NCBI RefSeq assembly: GCF_001423905.1
Contig: NZ_LMPQ01000011.1
Span: 259,856 to 323,855 of the forward strand
Source: Frigoribacterium sp. Leaf186
GTDB taxonomy: Bacteria; Actinomycetota; Actinomycetes; Actinomycetales; Microbacteriaceae
DNA: 64,000 bases
Reading direction: 5' to 3'
Part shown: in pieces, positions 1 through 9,624 of the stretch
How positions within the stretch are numbered: position 1 is the first letter of the stretch
How the letters are laid out: each line of letters starts with the position of its first letter
Position numbers and translations under genes: made by a program
Notes under the pieces: model-generated
The model's database searches: none
What the model saw: only the letters and a program-made list of their open reading frames with translations
What the model was told of the DNA's origin: nothing

Positions 1-43
1 CACCCGTCTGGCCGGCTCCGCCGGCCCGGCTCGGAACGGCCTC

Positions 44-103
44 GAACCCCGTTCACGAAGATGAACCCCGACAAAACGGGGTTCGGCTTCGTGAACGGGG
101 TTC
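44..103. terminator. Nested palindrome, probable bidirectional terminator
   Basis: A 17-bp perfect inverted repeat (44-60 with 87-103) encloses a second perfect 8-bp inverted repeat (63-70 with 77-84, loop ACAAAA). Both stems contain GAACCCCG. The structure follows the 3' end of the NADH dehydrogenase gene on the minus strand, so it may end that transcript and one arriving from the left. There is no T-run, as is common in high-GC actinobacteria. Confidence 0.6.
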
Positions 104-180
104 TTCGCGTGTGCCCGCGGTCGACCAGGAGGCGCAGCTCACCTCACGGGAGCCGCCACCGACCCAGCGGGGCCGGCCTG

Positions 181-1479
181 CTACTCGACCTTCTCGGTCT
201 GCCACTGCTCGGGGGCGCGGTCGCCGTTCGGGCGGACCGGGCGCACGTCGCCGACGATCGGGATCGCCCGCTTGCGCAGGGCCCAGAGGTAGCGCACGAA
301 GAAGTGCGTCAGGGTCGACAGGCGGTTGCCGTTGCCGAGCAGGCTCGTGATGTGCACGAACACCCAGAGCAGCCAGGCGACCGGCCCGGTCATCGTCATG
401 CCGCTCGGCAGCTGCACGACGGCGGCGTTGGTGCCGACTGTCGCCATCGTGCCCTTGTCGTGGTACTTGAAGTTCGTGAGCTTCTTGCCCGCGAGCATCC
501 GCACGATCTGCTCGCCGATGTGCTCGCCGCCCTGGATCGCCGGCTGCGCCAGCTGGGCGAGGGCGTCGTCGGTGGCGGCGATGTCGCCCGCCGCGAAGAT
601 GCGGTCGAGGCCCTTCACCGTGAGGTCGTCGTTGACCTGGATGCGGCCGCCGTGGGTCTGCGGCACGCCCCACCCCGCGACCTCGGCGTGGGCGGCGACG
701 CCGGTCGCCCAGACGACCAGCTCGGCCGGGACGAACTCGCCTTCCGCGGTGACGACGCCGTCGGGGCGCACCTCTTCGACGCCGGTGTCGAGGCGGAGGT
801 CGACGCCGCGCTTGCGCAGCACCTTGGCCGCGTACTTGCGGAGGCGGGGGGAGAACGGCTTGAGCAGCTCGGCGCTGCGGTGCACGAGGGTGATCGTGAT
901 GCTCGAGGCGTCGATCTCGGGGTAGGCGTCCTTGAGGGCCTGGTCGCGCAGTTCGGCCAGGGCACCCGCCATCTCGACTCCGGTGGCGCCGCCACCGACG
1001 ATCACCACGCGCACCTCGCCGCTGCCCTGCGAGGCCGCCGCGTTCTCGAGCTGGGTGAACAGCTCGTCGCGGATGCGCAGGGCCTGCGAGCGGGAGTACA
1101 TCGAGTAGGCGTACTCGTAGGCGCCCTTCGTGCCGAAGTAGCTCGTGTTGACGCCGTTGGCGAGCACGAGCGCGTCGTAGGCGATCTCCTCGCCGTCGCG
1201 CAGGGTGATGATGCGGTCGTCGGCGCGCACGGTGGTGAGCAGGCCGTGGCGGAACTCGGCGTTGGACTGCTTCGAGCGCAGGCTCCGCAAGAAGTACGTG
1301 ACGTCGCCGGCGTTGAGGCCGCCGGTCGCGACCTGGTACATGAGCGGCTGGAACATGTTGTAGACGTGACGGTCGATCAGGGTGATGCGGACGTCGGCGT
1401 CGCGCAAGGACTTCATCGCCGCGATGCCGGCGAAGCCGCCGCCGACGATGACGACGTGGGGACGGGTGTCTGCGGTCAT
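181..1479 (-). CDS. ndh: Type II NADH dehydrogenase (NAD(P)/FAD-dependent oxidoreductase)
   Basis: A 432-residue pyridine nucleotide-disulfide oxidoreductase of the NDH-2 type, which passes electrons from NADH through FAD to membrane quinone without pumping protons. The N-terminal FAD-binding motif is GGGFAG at residues 13-18. A second dinucleotide motif, VIVGGGATGVE, lies near residue 160 for NADH, and the FAD-contacting FAAGDIA lies near residue 295. A hydrophobic C-terminal stretch (WLLWVFVHITSLLG) would anchor it to the inner face of the membrane. The length is normal for the family. The ATG start follows an AGGAGCACCCCC-type ribosome site. It is transcribed away from the MarR gene at 1761. 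Confidence 0.9.
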   Translation of the reverse strand: MTADTRPHVVIVGGGFAGIAAMKSLRDADVRITLIDRHVYNMFQPLMYQVATGGLNAGDVTYFLRSLRSKQSNAEFRHGLLTTVRADDRIITLRDGEEIAYDALVLANGVNTSYFGTKGAYEYAYSMYSRSQALRIRDELFTQLENAAASQGSGEVRVVIVGGGATGVEMAGALAELRDQALKDAYPEIDASSITITLVHRSAELLKPFSPRLRKYAAKVLRKRGVDLRLDTGVEEVRPDGVVTAEGEFVPAELVVWATGVAAHAEVAGWGVPQTHGGRIQVNDDLTVKGLDRIFAAGDIAATDDALAQLAQPAIQGGEHIGEQIVRMLAGKKLTNFKYHDKGTMATVGTNAAVVQLPSGMTMTGPVAWLLWVFVHITSLLGNGNRLSTLTHFFVRYLWALRKRAIPIVGDVRPVRPNGDRAPEQWQTEKVE

Positions 1480-1694
1480 GGGGGTGCTCCTGCGATGTCG
1501 ATCGTGTCGTCGGATCGTCGTCGACCCCGGTTGGCCGGACCCGCCCGGCGAGTCCGCCGCGAGTTTACTCGCCTCACGAGCCCGCCCGTACCCTCCGGGG
1601 TGCCCAGCTTCCGGCCCGTCCGGGGGTCTTGTCGGTCACGGCACGGGATGTTACGTTCGTCGAACTACTCGCTGGTCGAGTTGCTTGCCATCAA

Positions 1695-1710
1695 AGCGAC
1701 ACGTGTCGCT
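1695..1710. promoter_or_regulatory. 16-bp perfect palindrome, likely MarR operator
   Basis: AGCGACAC directly abuts GTGTCGCT, giving a perfect 16-bp palindrome in the 281-bp divergent region between ndh and the MarR gene, about 50 bases before the MarR start. A smaller palindrome, GTTCG-T-CGAAC, lies at 1655-1665. The size and position suit a winged-helix dimer operator controlling one or both genes. This is inference from symmetry and placement. Confidence 0.55.
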
Positions 1711-1760
1711 GACGCAGGCCCGGACCCGATCGCGGTGGCACCCGAACCCCCGGAGACCCC

Positions 1761-2225
1761 ATGACCCCCTCACCCACGGCCTCGGCGCCCGTCGCGCCCC
1801 AGAGCGGCGACATCGCCACCGTGCTCATCGCGCTGCAGCACCTGCAGTCGCAGATCGCGTTCGCGAACGACCAGCTGGCCAAGCGCATCGGCGTCGGCTC
1901 GACCGACTTCCTCGCCCTCGTGCACCTGTCGATCCAGGGCGACACCCCGCCCAAGAAGGTGGGCGAGGCGCTCGGGCTCTCGTCGGGGGCGATGACGGCC
2001 CTCGCCGACCGCCTGGAGTCCGCCGGCCTCGTGACGCGACTGCAGCACCCGACCGACCGTCGCAGCTTCGTGCTCGCCCTGACCGCCGACGGCGCGGCGG
2101 GCGTCAACGACGCCGGAGCCCTCTACGGCCGGGCCGTCGAGGAGGCGCTGCCCGCCTCGCGCAGGCCCGTCGCCGAGGCGGTCTTCCGCGACCTGGGCAC
2201 CGCCCTCGGGTCGCTCGTCGCGTGA
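1761..2225 (+). CDS. MarR family transcriptional regulator
   Basis: A 154-residue winged-helix protein. The recognition region around residues 60-95 (KKVGEALGLSSGAMTALADRLESAGLVTR) and the following wing (DRRSFVLALT) match the MarR family, dimeric repressors released by small aromatic ligands or oxidation. The ATG follows GGAGACCCC at proper spacing. It is divergent from the NADH dehydrogenase gene, with a perfect palindrome between them, so autoregulation and control of ndh are plausible. The ligand cannot be told from sequence. Confidence 0.85.
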   Translation: MTPSPTASAPVAPQSGDIATVLIALQHLQSQIAFANDQLAKRIGVGSTDFLALVHLSIQGDTPPKKVGEALGLSSGAMTALADRLESAGLVTRLQHPTDRRSFVLALTADGAAGVNDAGALYGRAVEEALPASRRPVAEAVFRDLGTALGSLVA

Positions 2226-2298
2226 CGGGCGCGGCCGCGCCTCCTCGTCCCGGCGTCGGGTCGAGCCGTGCCCGCCCGCGAACCGCTAGGGTCGCCTC

Positions 2299-2568
2299 GT
2301 GAGACTCTCGGTGACCTGGACGTCAGGCGACGCGCAGCACGGCATGCAGGTGCACGACGACCGTCTCGTCTACGTCCTGCGTGACACCGCCGGCCGGCCC
2401 ACCACGCGCGAGATCGCGGCCGACTCGCTGGCCACGGTCGACTACGCGCCGGGCGCCGACCAGCCCGTGATCACCCTGGCCGAGCACGACGGCACGCGCA
2501 CCTCGTTCCCCTGCCCCCGCAAGATCGCCCGGGTGCTCTACCCGGCGATCAAGTGGATGACGGTCTGA
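2299..2568 (+). CDS. Conserved hypothetical protein, 89 aa
   Basis: A small soluble protein without a recognised domain, alternating beta-strand-like segments (YVLRDTAGRPTTREI, VITLAEHDGTRTSFPCP). The start is GTG at 2299, preceded by TAGGGT ending six bases upstream, so the mRNA is probably leaderless. It follows the MarR gene by about 70 bases but has its own promoter. No function is assigned. Confidence 0.6.
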   Translation: MRLSVTWTSGDAQHGMQVHDDRLVYVLRDTAGRPTTREIAADSLATVDYAPGADQPVITLAEHDGTRTSFPCPRKIARVLYPAIKWMTV

Positions 2569-2728
2569 CGCCGACCCCGTCTCGGGCTGACGCAGGTGCG
2601 GCCGACGATCGGTCGATGGTGTGTCGGCATCCGGCGACTCGTCCCAGCGCGTCACGACCTCGGCGCACGGCTGGACGAGCTCGGCGTTCCGTGCAAAAAT
2701 ACCTCCCGAACAGGAGGGTTTCTTGCGC

Positions 2729-3583
2729 ATGATGTCGACCACCGAAGCCGCTCGACGTCTGGGCATCAGTCCTCGACGAGTGCGAGAACTCGCGGCCTCC
2801 GGCGTGCTTCCGGCTCGTCGCGTCGGGGGGCGGTTCGTGCTCTCAGACGATGCCGTGGACTCACGAGCGGGCGCGAGGCCCGCCGCGGGGCGGCCCGGCC
2901 ACCTGCTCGCTGACGTCGCCCTCGCCGAGCTCACGGGCACGACCGGTCGCCCGCCGGCCAGCCGCCGGACGCTCTCATCGGCTCGATCGCTGATCGCCTC
3001 GTCGACGACCGACGAACTCGCTCGTACGTTGTCGCTGGCCACGACGCGTCATGAACTGGTCGAGGTCGCCCGCTCGTTCGAACGGTCGCGCGGGCTCGAA
3101 CGCCGCCGCGCCGCAGGCGTCCTCTCGTCGGCCCGGCGGTCGTGGCGCGAGCGTACGCCCCGTGCGCGGACGACCATGGCTCAGCTCGGTCGGCCGAGCG
3201 CCCGCTCGGCGGCCGACGAGGCTCGACTCGCGCTTCGCGACGGTGACTTCGACTGGGCTCTGCGGGTGATCCTGCAAGCCGATGCCTCGTTCCGCGTCGT
3301 GGACGACCCCGAGGCGCTCGGGGACTACCTGCGCGCGCCGGGCGGCACGGGTGACGTGCGGCTCGACGCCCTGTTGGCGGCCTTGACGGCGCACTCCTCT
3401 CGCGGCCGGGGGCTGCCCGTGCCCGAATGGACCTCGGTCGATCCCCTCGATCCGTCCTGGGTCGTCCGGTCGGCGGCGGCGCACCCCGATCCGACGGACG
3501 AAGCCAGGCGGCGCTCCCGCACGCCGCGGGACTTCGCCGATCGGGGCCTCGTCCTCACCCAAGAAGATCTGGAGCGGGCGTGA
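2729..3583 (+). CDS. Excisionase-type HTH protein, putative partner of the downstream nucleotidyltransferase
   Basis: A protein of about 284 residues opening with an excisionase/MerR-like helix-turn-helix (TTEAARRLGISPRRVRELAASGVLPARRVGGRFVLSDDAV). The rest is arginine- and alanine-rich with no known domain. An AGGAGG ribosome site at 2712-2717 serves either the ATG at 2729 or a TTG at 2723. The same AGGAGG pairs with CCTCC at 2704-2708, which could mask the site. Its stop codon overlaps the GTG of the nucleotidyltransferase gene (GTGA), so the two are translationally coupled. HTH plus nucleotidyltransferase pairs often act as antitoxin plus toxin; I infer that role and have not confirmed it. 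Confidence 0.65.
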   Translation: MMSTTEAARRLGISPRRVRELAASGVLPARRVGGRFVLSDDAVDSRAGARPAAGRPGHLLADVALAELTGTTGRPPASRRTLSSARSLIASSTTDELARTLSLATTRHELVEVARSFERSRGLERRRAAGVLSSARRSWRERTPRARTTMAQLGRPSARSAADEARLALRDGDFDWALRVILQADASFRVVDDPEALGDYLRAPGGTGDVRLDALLAALTAHSSRGRGLPVPEWTSVDPLDPSWVVRSAAAHPDPTDEARRRSRTPRDFADRGLVLTQEDLERA

Positions 3584-4110
3584 CGGCCTTCGTCGAGGAC
3601 GACATCCGTGAACTGCTCGACGAACTCGGCGCCCGTCTCGAGGCGGTCGGGCGACGTGCCTCGGTCTACGTCTTCGGCGGCTCCGCCCTGGCGCTCACCC
3701 GCCTCCGGGATCGCAGCACAGAAGACATCGACGTGGTGTCACGCGACTGGGCCGAGCTCGTCGACGTCGTCAGCGCGATGGCGCTCGACTACGACCTTCC
3801 TTCCGACTGGATGAACGTGAAGGGTGCTGGCTTCGCCGTCGGCTCGGAGGACGACGCCGGTGCGGTGACCTTCGTGACGGGCGGTCTGACCGTGCGCGTC
3901 GCGTCCAGTCGCCACCTCCTGGCCTACAAGCTGCGAGCGGCCCGCGTCACCGACGAGGCCGACATCCAGCACCTGCTCGACGACCTCGGGGTCCGGTCCG
4001 TCGCTGATGCCGTCACCATCACCCGGTCGGTCGTCGGCGACGATCCGGTGCCTGACCTCGACTACGACGACCTGGCCGTCTACCTGGGGCGCTATCGGAT
4101 CGACGGTTGA
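3580..4110 (+). CDS. Nucleotidyltransferase-fold protein (DUF6036-like), putative toxin
   Basis: A 176-residue protein starting at the GTG that overlaps the upstream stop codon. The N-terminal half carries VFGGSALALTRLRDRSTEDIDVV: a glycine-serine P-loop-like turn followed by D-x-D, the metal-binding signature of the DNA polymerase beta/MNT nucleotidyltransferase superfamily. Families of this fold (DUF6036, DUF1814/AbiEii) include tRNA-modifying toxins. The later LLAYKLRAARVTDEADIQHLLDDL resembles the C-terminal part of those families. The pairing with an HTH gene supports a toxin-antitoxin or phage-defence role, but a housekeeping transferase is not excluded. Confidence 0.65.
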   Translation: MTAFVEDDIRELLDELGARLEAVGRRASVYVFGGSALALTRLRDRSTEDIDVVSRDWAELVDVVSAMALDYDLPSDWMNVKGAGFAVGSEDDAGAVTFVTGGLTVRVASSRHLLAYKLRAARVTDEADIQHLLDDLGVRSVADAVTITRSVVGDDPVPDLDYDDLAVYLGRYRIDG

Positions 4111-4132
4111 CCCGACGGTCTGACGCCGACCG

Positions 4133-4396
4133 CTACGAGGTGCGCTCGAGGTCGGTGACGTGGGCGCGCCTGCGGATCGCGACCTCGCGCCTCCTGGCCT
4201 TGACCGCGCCGCGGAATCCGACCTCGGCGACGATCGCGCCCGCGATCATCAGCGAGAAGCCGGCGAGGCCCGCGGGCAGGCCGAACATCGTCGGGGCGTC
4301 CCAGTCGAAGGTGAACGCCAGCACGGCCAGACCGATCGCCACGAGGGCGAAACCGGCGACCGACAGGCAGACGCGGCGGGCTCTCGGTGCACTCAT
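4133..4396 (-). CDS. Small two-helix membrane protein, 87 aa
   Basis: After MSAPRARRVC, two hydrophobic stretches follow (SVAGFALVAIGLAVLAFTF and GLPAGLAGFSLMIAGAIVAEVGF), then a basic tail. The ATG at 4396 is preceded on the minus strand by TACGCT and six bases, a leaderless promoter pattern, so I reject the longer frame from 4537. It is convergent with the nucleotidyltransferase gene, 22 bases away. No family is recognised. Confidence 0.6.
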   Translation of the reverse strand: MSAPRARRVCLSVAGFALVAIGLAVLAFTFDWDAPTMFGLPAGLAGFSLMIAGAIVAEVGFRGAVKARRREVAIRRRAHVTDLERTS

Positions 4397-4510
4397 CGGG
4401 CCAGCGTAGGCAACGGGTGCCGCCCACCGACGGCGTTCCCAGCGGACCTTGACCGTTCTGCCGCGTAGCCCCCAGGCAGCCCCACCGCTCGGCAGGTTCA
4501 CAGGTGGCAA

Positions 4511-4539
4511 GATTGCACTCAAGCCCCCGGAGTGCAATC
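4511..4539. promoter_or_regulatory. Operator of the TetR/efflux pair
   Basis: A perfect 10-bp inverted repeat, GATTGCACTC and GAGTGCAATC, separated by nine bases, about 70 bases before the TetR start. The size and symmetry are typical of TetR-family operators, and it is the only such element before the TetR-MFS operon. Confidence 0.7.
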
Positions 4540-4609
4540 ATCGATCTCGGCCATCCGGCCCCGGCGACGTCGCCGACCACGAACCGCGACGAGACCGAGG
4601 AGGCGCGCG

Positions 4610-7091
<2,482 letters not shown>

Positions 7092-7105
7092 TCGACCGAG
7101 CCACG

Positions 7106-7165
7106 ACACCGTCGAGTGGACGGCACACCGCGTTCTGCGGCGGTGCCTTGTCCACTCGACGGTGT
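7106..7165. terminator. Long hairpin after the efflux operon
   Basis: A perfect 16-bp inverted repeat (7106-7121 with 7150-7165), continued inside the loop by a second imperfect stem (GGCAC/GTGCC, CCGC/GCGG). It is followed by a short T-run (GGTGTTTTGC). It sits between the plus-strand efflux gene and the minus-strand small gene at 7209 and probably terminates both. Confidence 0.65.
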
Positions 7166-7208
7166 TTTGCGTTCTGGTGGGCGCGGGCGCAAGCGCGGGG
7201 GCGCCGGG

Positions 7209-7361
7209 TCAGACCGCGGCGGGGCCCGGGGTCGGCAGGGTCGCCGCAGCCGTCGAGGTGCGGGCGGGGGCGGACGCGAGGCGCGCCTCCTGGGCGGCGT
7301 CCCAGACGACGCCGTCGACGTCGTCCTCGCGCAGGCGGCTGGGGGTGCTGTGGGTGCTCAT
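7209..7361 (-). CDS. Small hypothetical protein, 50 aa
   Basis: The 50-residue product begins MSTHSTPSRLREDDVDGVVW; the N-terminal half is acidic and the C-terminal half alanine/proline-rich. The ATG at 7361 is preceded on the minus strand by GAGGAGACAGCC, a strong ribosome site, which is the main reason for calling it. No similarity is recognised; it could be a short regulatory or precursor peptide. Between it and the GNAT gene lie a GCGGCACG/CGTGCCGC inverted repeat (7411-7433) and a 7-bp tandem repeat. Confidence 0.5.
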   Translation of the reverse strand: MSTHSTPSRLREDDVDGVVWDAAQEARLASAPARTSTAAATLPTPGPAAV

Positions 7362-7487
7362 GGCTGTCTCCTCGGGCGGGCCCGTCGGGTCGGACGCGTC
7401 TGACGATGGTGCGGCACGGTGGGGTCGTGCCGCGGCCCCCAGTTCGTGGGCGACCGCGCGATCACCGTAGCGGATGTGCGGGGCGGT

Positions 7488-7536
7488 GCGAGACGCGAGT
7501 CGCGAGACGCGAGACGCGAGACGCGAGACGTGAGGG
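7488..7536. repeat. 7-bp tandem repeat, seven units
   Basis: Units of GCGAGAC: copies 1 and 3-6 are exact, the second reads GCGAGTC, and the last is the degenerate GTGAGGG. It lies about 100 bases before the GNAT gene. Seven-base units are prone to replication slippage, so copy number probably varies between strains. Confidence 0.9.
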
Positions 7537-7587
7537 ACGAAGCGCGCGGGTGGCGTCGCGGTCGCGGCCCTTCGTAGGGTGGTGGCC

Positions 7588-7614
7588 ATGAGTGCGCGAG
7601 GCGGAGTCCGGTGA
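7588..7614 (+). promoter_or_regulatory. Possible leader ORF coupled to the GNAT start
   Basis: An ATG at 7588 lies seven bases after a TAGGGT box (7575-7580) and opens an eight-codon frame, MSARGGVR, whose TGA overlaps the GTG start of the GNAT gene. The arrangement suggests a leaderless mini-ORF whose termination delivers ribosomes to the acetyltransferase start. Inferred from layout only. Confidence 0.35.
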
Positions 7615-8180
7615 TCCACGACGTGCGGCTGGCCGGCGGCGGCGTGCGCCTCGACCCGCTCGAGGTCGACGACGCGGCCGCGTTGTGGCCGCTGACCGAC
7701 GACGAGTTGTGGGCGGGCATGATCAGCCCCCGACCGGCGAGCGTCGCGGCCTACGCCCGGCACGTGGAGGCGCAGCTCGCGAACCCGACGACTCTCGCTT
7801 TCACCGTGCGCGGCGCGGACGACGGCGAGGTGCGCGGCACGACGACGCTCTACGACCTCGTGCCGGCGCAGGGCCGGGTCGAGATCGGCAGCACCTGGTA
7901 CGGCCGGGCGTTCTGGGGCGGACGGACGAACCCCGCCACGAAGCTGCTGCTGCTCACGCACGCGTTCGACGCCCTCGGGCTGAACCGGGTGGCGCTGCGC
8001 TGCGACGCGCGGAACCTCCGCAGCGCGTCGGCCATCCGGCGGCTGGGCGCCGTGCCCGAGGGCGTGCTGCGGTCGCACCGGGTCGCCGCCGACGGATCGG
8101 TCGGCGACACGGCCTACTTCTCGATCGTCCGGTCGGAGTGGCCCGACGTGCGGGCCGGCCTGGAGGCGCGGCTCGCCTGA
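7611..8180 (+). CDS. GNAT family N-acetyltransferase (RimJ/RimL-like)
   Basis: A 189-residue acetyltransferase of the RimJ/RimL branch, using acetyl-CoA to modify an amine on a protein or small molecule. Support comes from the N-terminal GVRLDPLEVDDAAALW, the central strand RVEIGSTWYGRAFWGGRTNPATKLLL (acetyl-CoA pyrophosphate region) and ALRCDARNLRSASAIRRLGAVPEGVLR near the C-terminus, typical of this branch. The GTG start at 7611 is chosen because of the overlap with a short leader frame. The substrate is unknown. Confidence 0.82.
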   Translation: MIHDVRLAGGGVRLDPLEVDDAAALWPLTDDELWAGMISPRPASVAAYARHVEAQLANPTTLAFTVRGADDGEVRGTTTLYDLVPAQGRVEIGSTWYGRAFWGGRTNPATKLLLLTHAFDALGLNRVALRCDARNLRSASAIRRLGAVPEGVLRSHRVAADGSVGDTAYFSIVRSEWPDVRAGLEARLA

Positions 8181-8198
8181 GGGGTCCGGCAGCGGGCG

Positions 8199-8795
8199 TC
8201 AGTCGCGGGGTGCCGGCGTGGCGACGCTCAGGGCCTCGAACAGCTCGTCCGCCACGAGGTGCGCCTCGGCCGACATCAGCGTGATCGGGTCGCCGCCCTC
8301 GACGTCGACCATCACCCAGCGCCCGCCGCGTCGGCGACGGCGCGCGTCGACCGGGGTGACGCGGACGTCGTGCAGGGCCGCGGCGGGCCATTCCTCGGCC
8401 ACCGCTCCACGGAGGCGCGAGATCGGGTCGGGCAGGTAGCGCAACCGCGTCGTGGACAGGGCGAAGCGACCGGGGTACGCCGCGCCTCCTGACGGCAGCA
8501 CGCGCTCGGCGAACGTGCCCCAGAGGAGGCGCTCGTCCGGTCGGACGGGGAGCCTCCGCCACGACGTGACGGCCAGGAGGCGCACCACCAGGACGGCGTC
8601 GGCCGCCGCCAACGCGACGACGAAGGCGAGCATCACGAACCAGATGCCGTCGTGGCCTCCGGTCTCGGCCCGGAAACTCAGCTGGGCGACGAAGAGCACG
8701 ACCAGCAGGACTTGCAGGGCCACCTGGAACAGCTGACGGGACTGCAGCGCCTTCTCCGAGGCGGACCGGGGTGGGTCGAGGGCGGCCTTGTCCAT
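8199..8795 (-). CDS. Membrane protein with two N-terminal helices and a PH-like C-terminal domain
   Basis: A 198-residue protein. Residues about 23-42 (LFQVALQVLLVVLFVAQLSF) and 52-72 (WFVMLAFVVALAAADAVLVV) are hydrophobic, followed by a soluble domain beginning RRLPVRPDERLLWGTF. This layout recalls bacterial PH-like or GRAM-like membrane proteins. It is convergent with the GNAT gene and divergent from the membrane gene at 8870, which has a comparable plan, so the two may be related in function. No firm family is assigned. Confidence 0.65.
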   Translation of the reverse strand: MDKAALDPPRSASEKALQSRQLFQVALQVLLVVLFVAQLSFRAETGGHDGIWFVMLAFVVALAAADAVLVVRLLAVTSWRRLPVRPDERLLWGTFAERVLPSGGAAYPGRFALSTTRLRYLPDPISRLRGAVAEEWPAAALHDVRVTPVDARRRRRGGRWVMVDVEGGDPITLMSAEAHLVADELFEALSVATPAPRD

Positions 8796-8869
8796 GAGGG
8801 ACTGTCTACTCCGGGGGAGGGGACGGGCGCTCGGGGCAGCCGGGGGCGCCGGCCCGGTACGGTGACGGC

Positions 8870-9475
8870 ATGCCCGACGAGACCTGGGTCGTCTTCGACG
8901 ACGAGCCGAAGCTGCGTCTGCTCGTGCGCCTCATGCGCGTGGCGATGCCGGCGACCGTGCTGCTCGGGACGGCCAGCGCCTTCTTCTCGAAGTCGGCGGG
9001 CGACTCGCCGGTCGACCTCTTCGGCCTCATCGCCGTGCCGATCTGGTTCGTGCTCTGGGCGACGATCGCCGCCGTCGTCTGGAACGTCGTGCTCTGGCTG
9101 AACGCACCCTTCGCCGTCGACCTGGGGGGTCGGCGGTTGCGCATCGGGCGGCGGGTCGTCCCCTTCGCCGAGATCACCCGGGCAGAACTCGTCCCGGTGC
9201 CGAACGACGACGAGGCCGGGCTGCTGCTGAAGCTCGCGCGTGGTCGCCGCCCGTCGGTCTCCGTCCTGCTGCGCGAGCGGGCGACGCCCGTGCTCGACGA
9301 CGCCCGACGCGACCTGCTCATCGAGGTGATCCGCGCCTCCTCGATCGCGCGTCCGGTGAGCCCGCACGACCCGACGGGGAAGTTCGCGCGGTTCAACTTC
9401 CCGGGGATGCTCGACAAGGCCGGGGCAGAGCAGGTCGTCCGCGACCCACCGGCTCCCGGCGAACCCGCGCCCTGA
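8870..9475 (+). CDS. Membrane protein with PH-like domain, 201 aa
   Basis: Two hydrophobic segments (around residues 24-42 and 48-77) are followed by FAVDLGGRRLRIGRRVVPFAEITRAELVP, a beta-rich start typical of bacterial PH-like domains in small membrane proteins. The ATG at 8870 is seven bases after TACGGT, so the gene is probably leaderless. A 25-bp perfect hairpin at 9535-9590 ends the transcript. The function is unknown. Confidence 0.65.
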   Translation: MPDETWVVFDDEPKLRLLVRLMRVAMPATVLLGTASAFFSKSAGDSPVDLFGLIAVPIWFVLWATIAAVVWNVVLWLNAPFAVDLGGRRLRIGRRVVPFAEITRAELVPVPNDDEAGLLLKLARGRRPSVSVLLRERATPVLDDARRDLLIEVIRASSIARPVSPHDPTGKFARFNFPGMLDKAGAEQVVRDPPAPGEPAP

Positions 9476-9534
9476 CGCCGTCCGGCGCCGCCACGACCGC
9501 CGCCGGCCTGGTCCACGCCGCCCCGACCTGTGCC

Positions 9535-9590
9535 GCCACGAAGTACACAGCCCGCCACGGGATCTCGTGGCGGGCTGTGTACTTCGTGGC
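9535..9590. terminator. 25-bp perfect hairpin, bidirectional terminator
   Basis: Positions 9535-9559 are perfectly complementary to 9566-9590 with the loop GGATCT. The two flanking genes are convergent and both end within 80 bases. It is the longest perfect stem in the window, and there is no T-tract on either strand. Confidence 0.75.
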
Positions 9591-9624
9591 GATGTGGCGG
9601 CGTGGCGGGCCGACGCGGGTCGGC

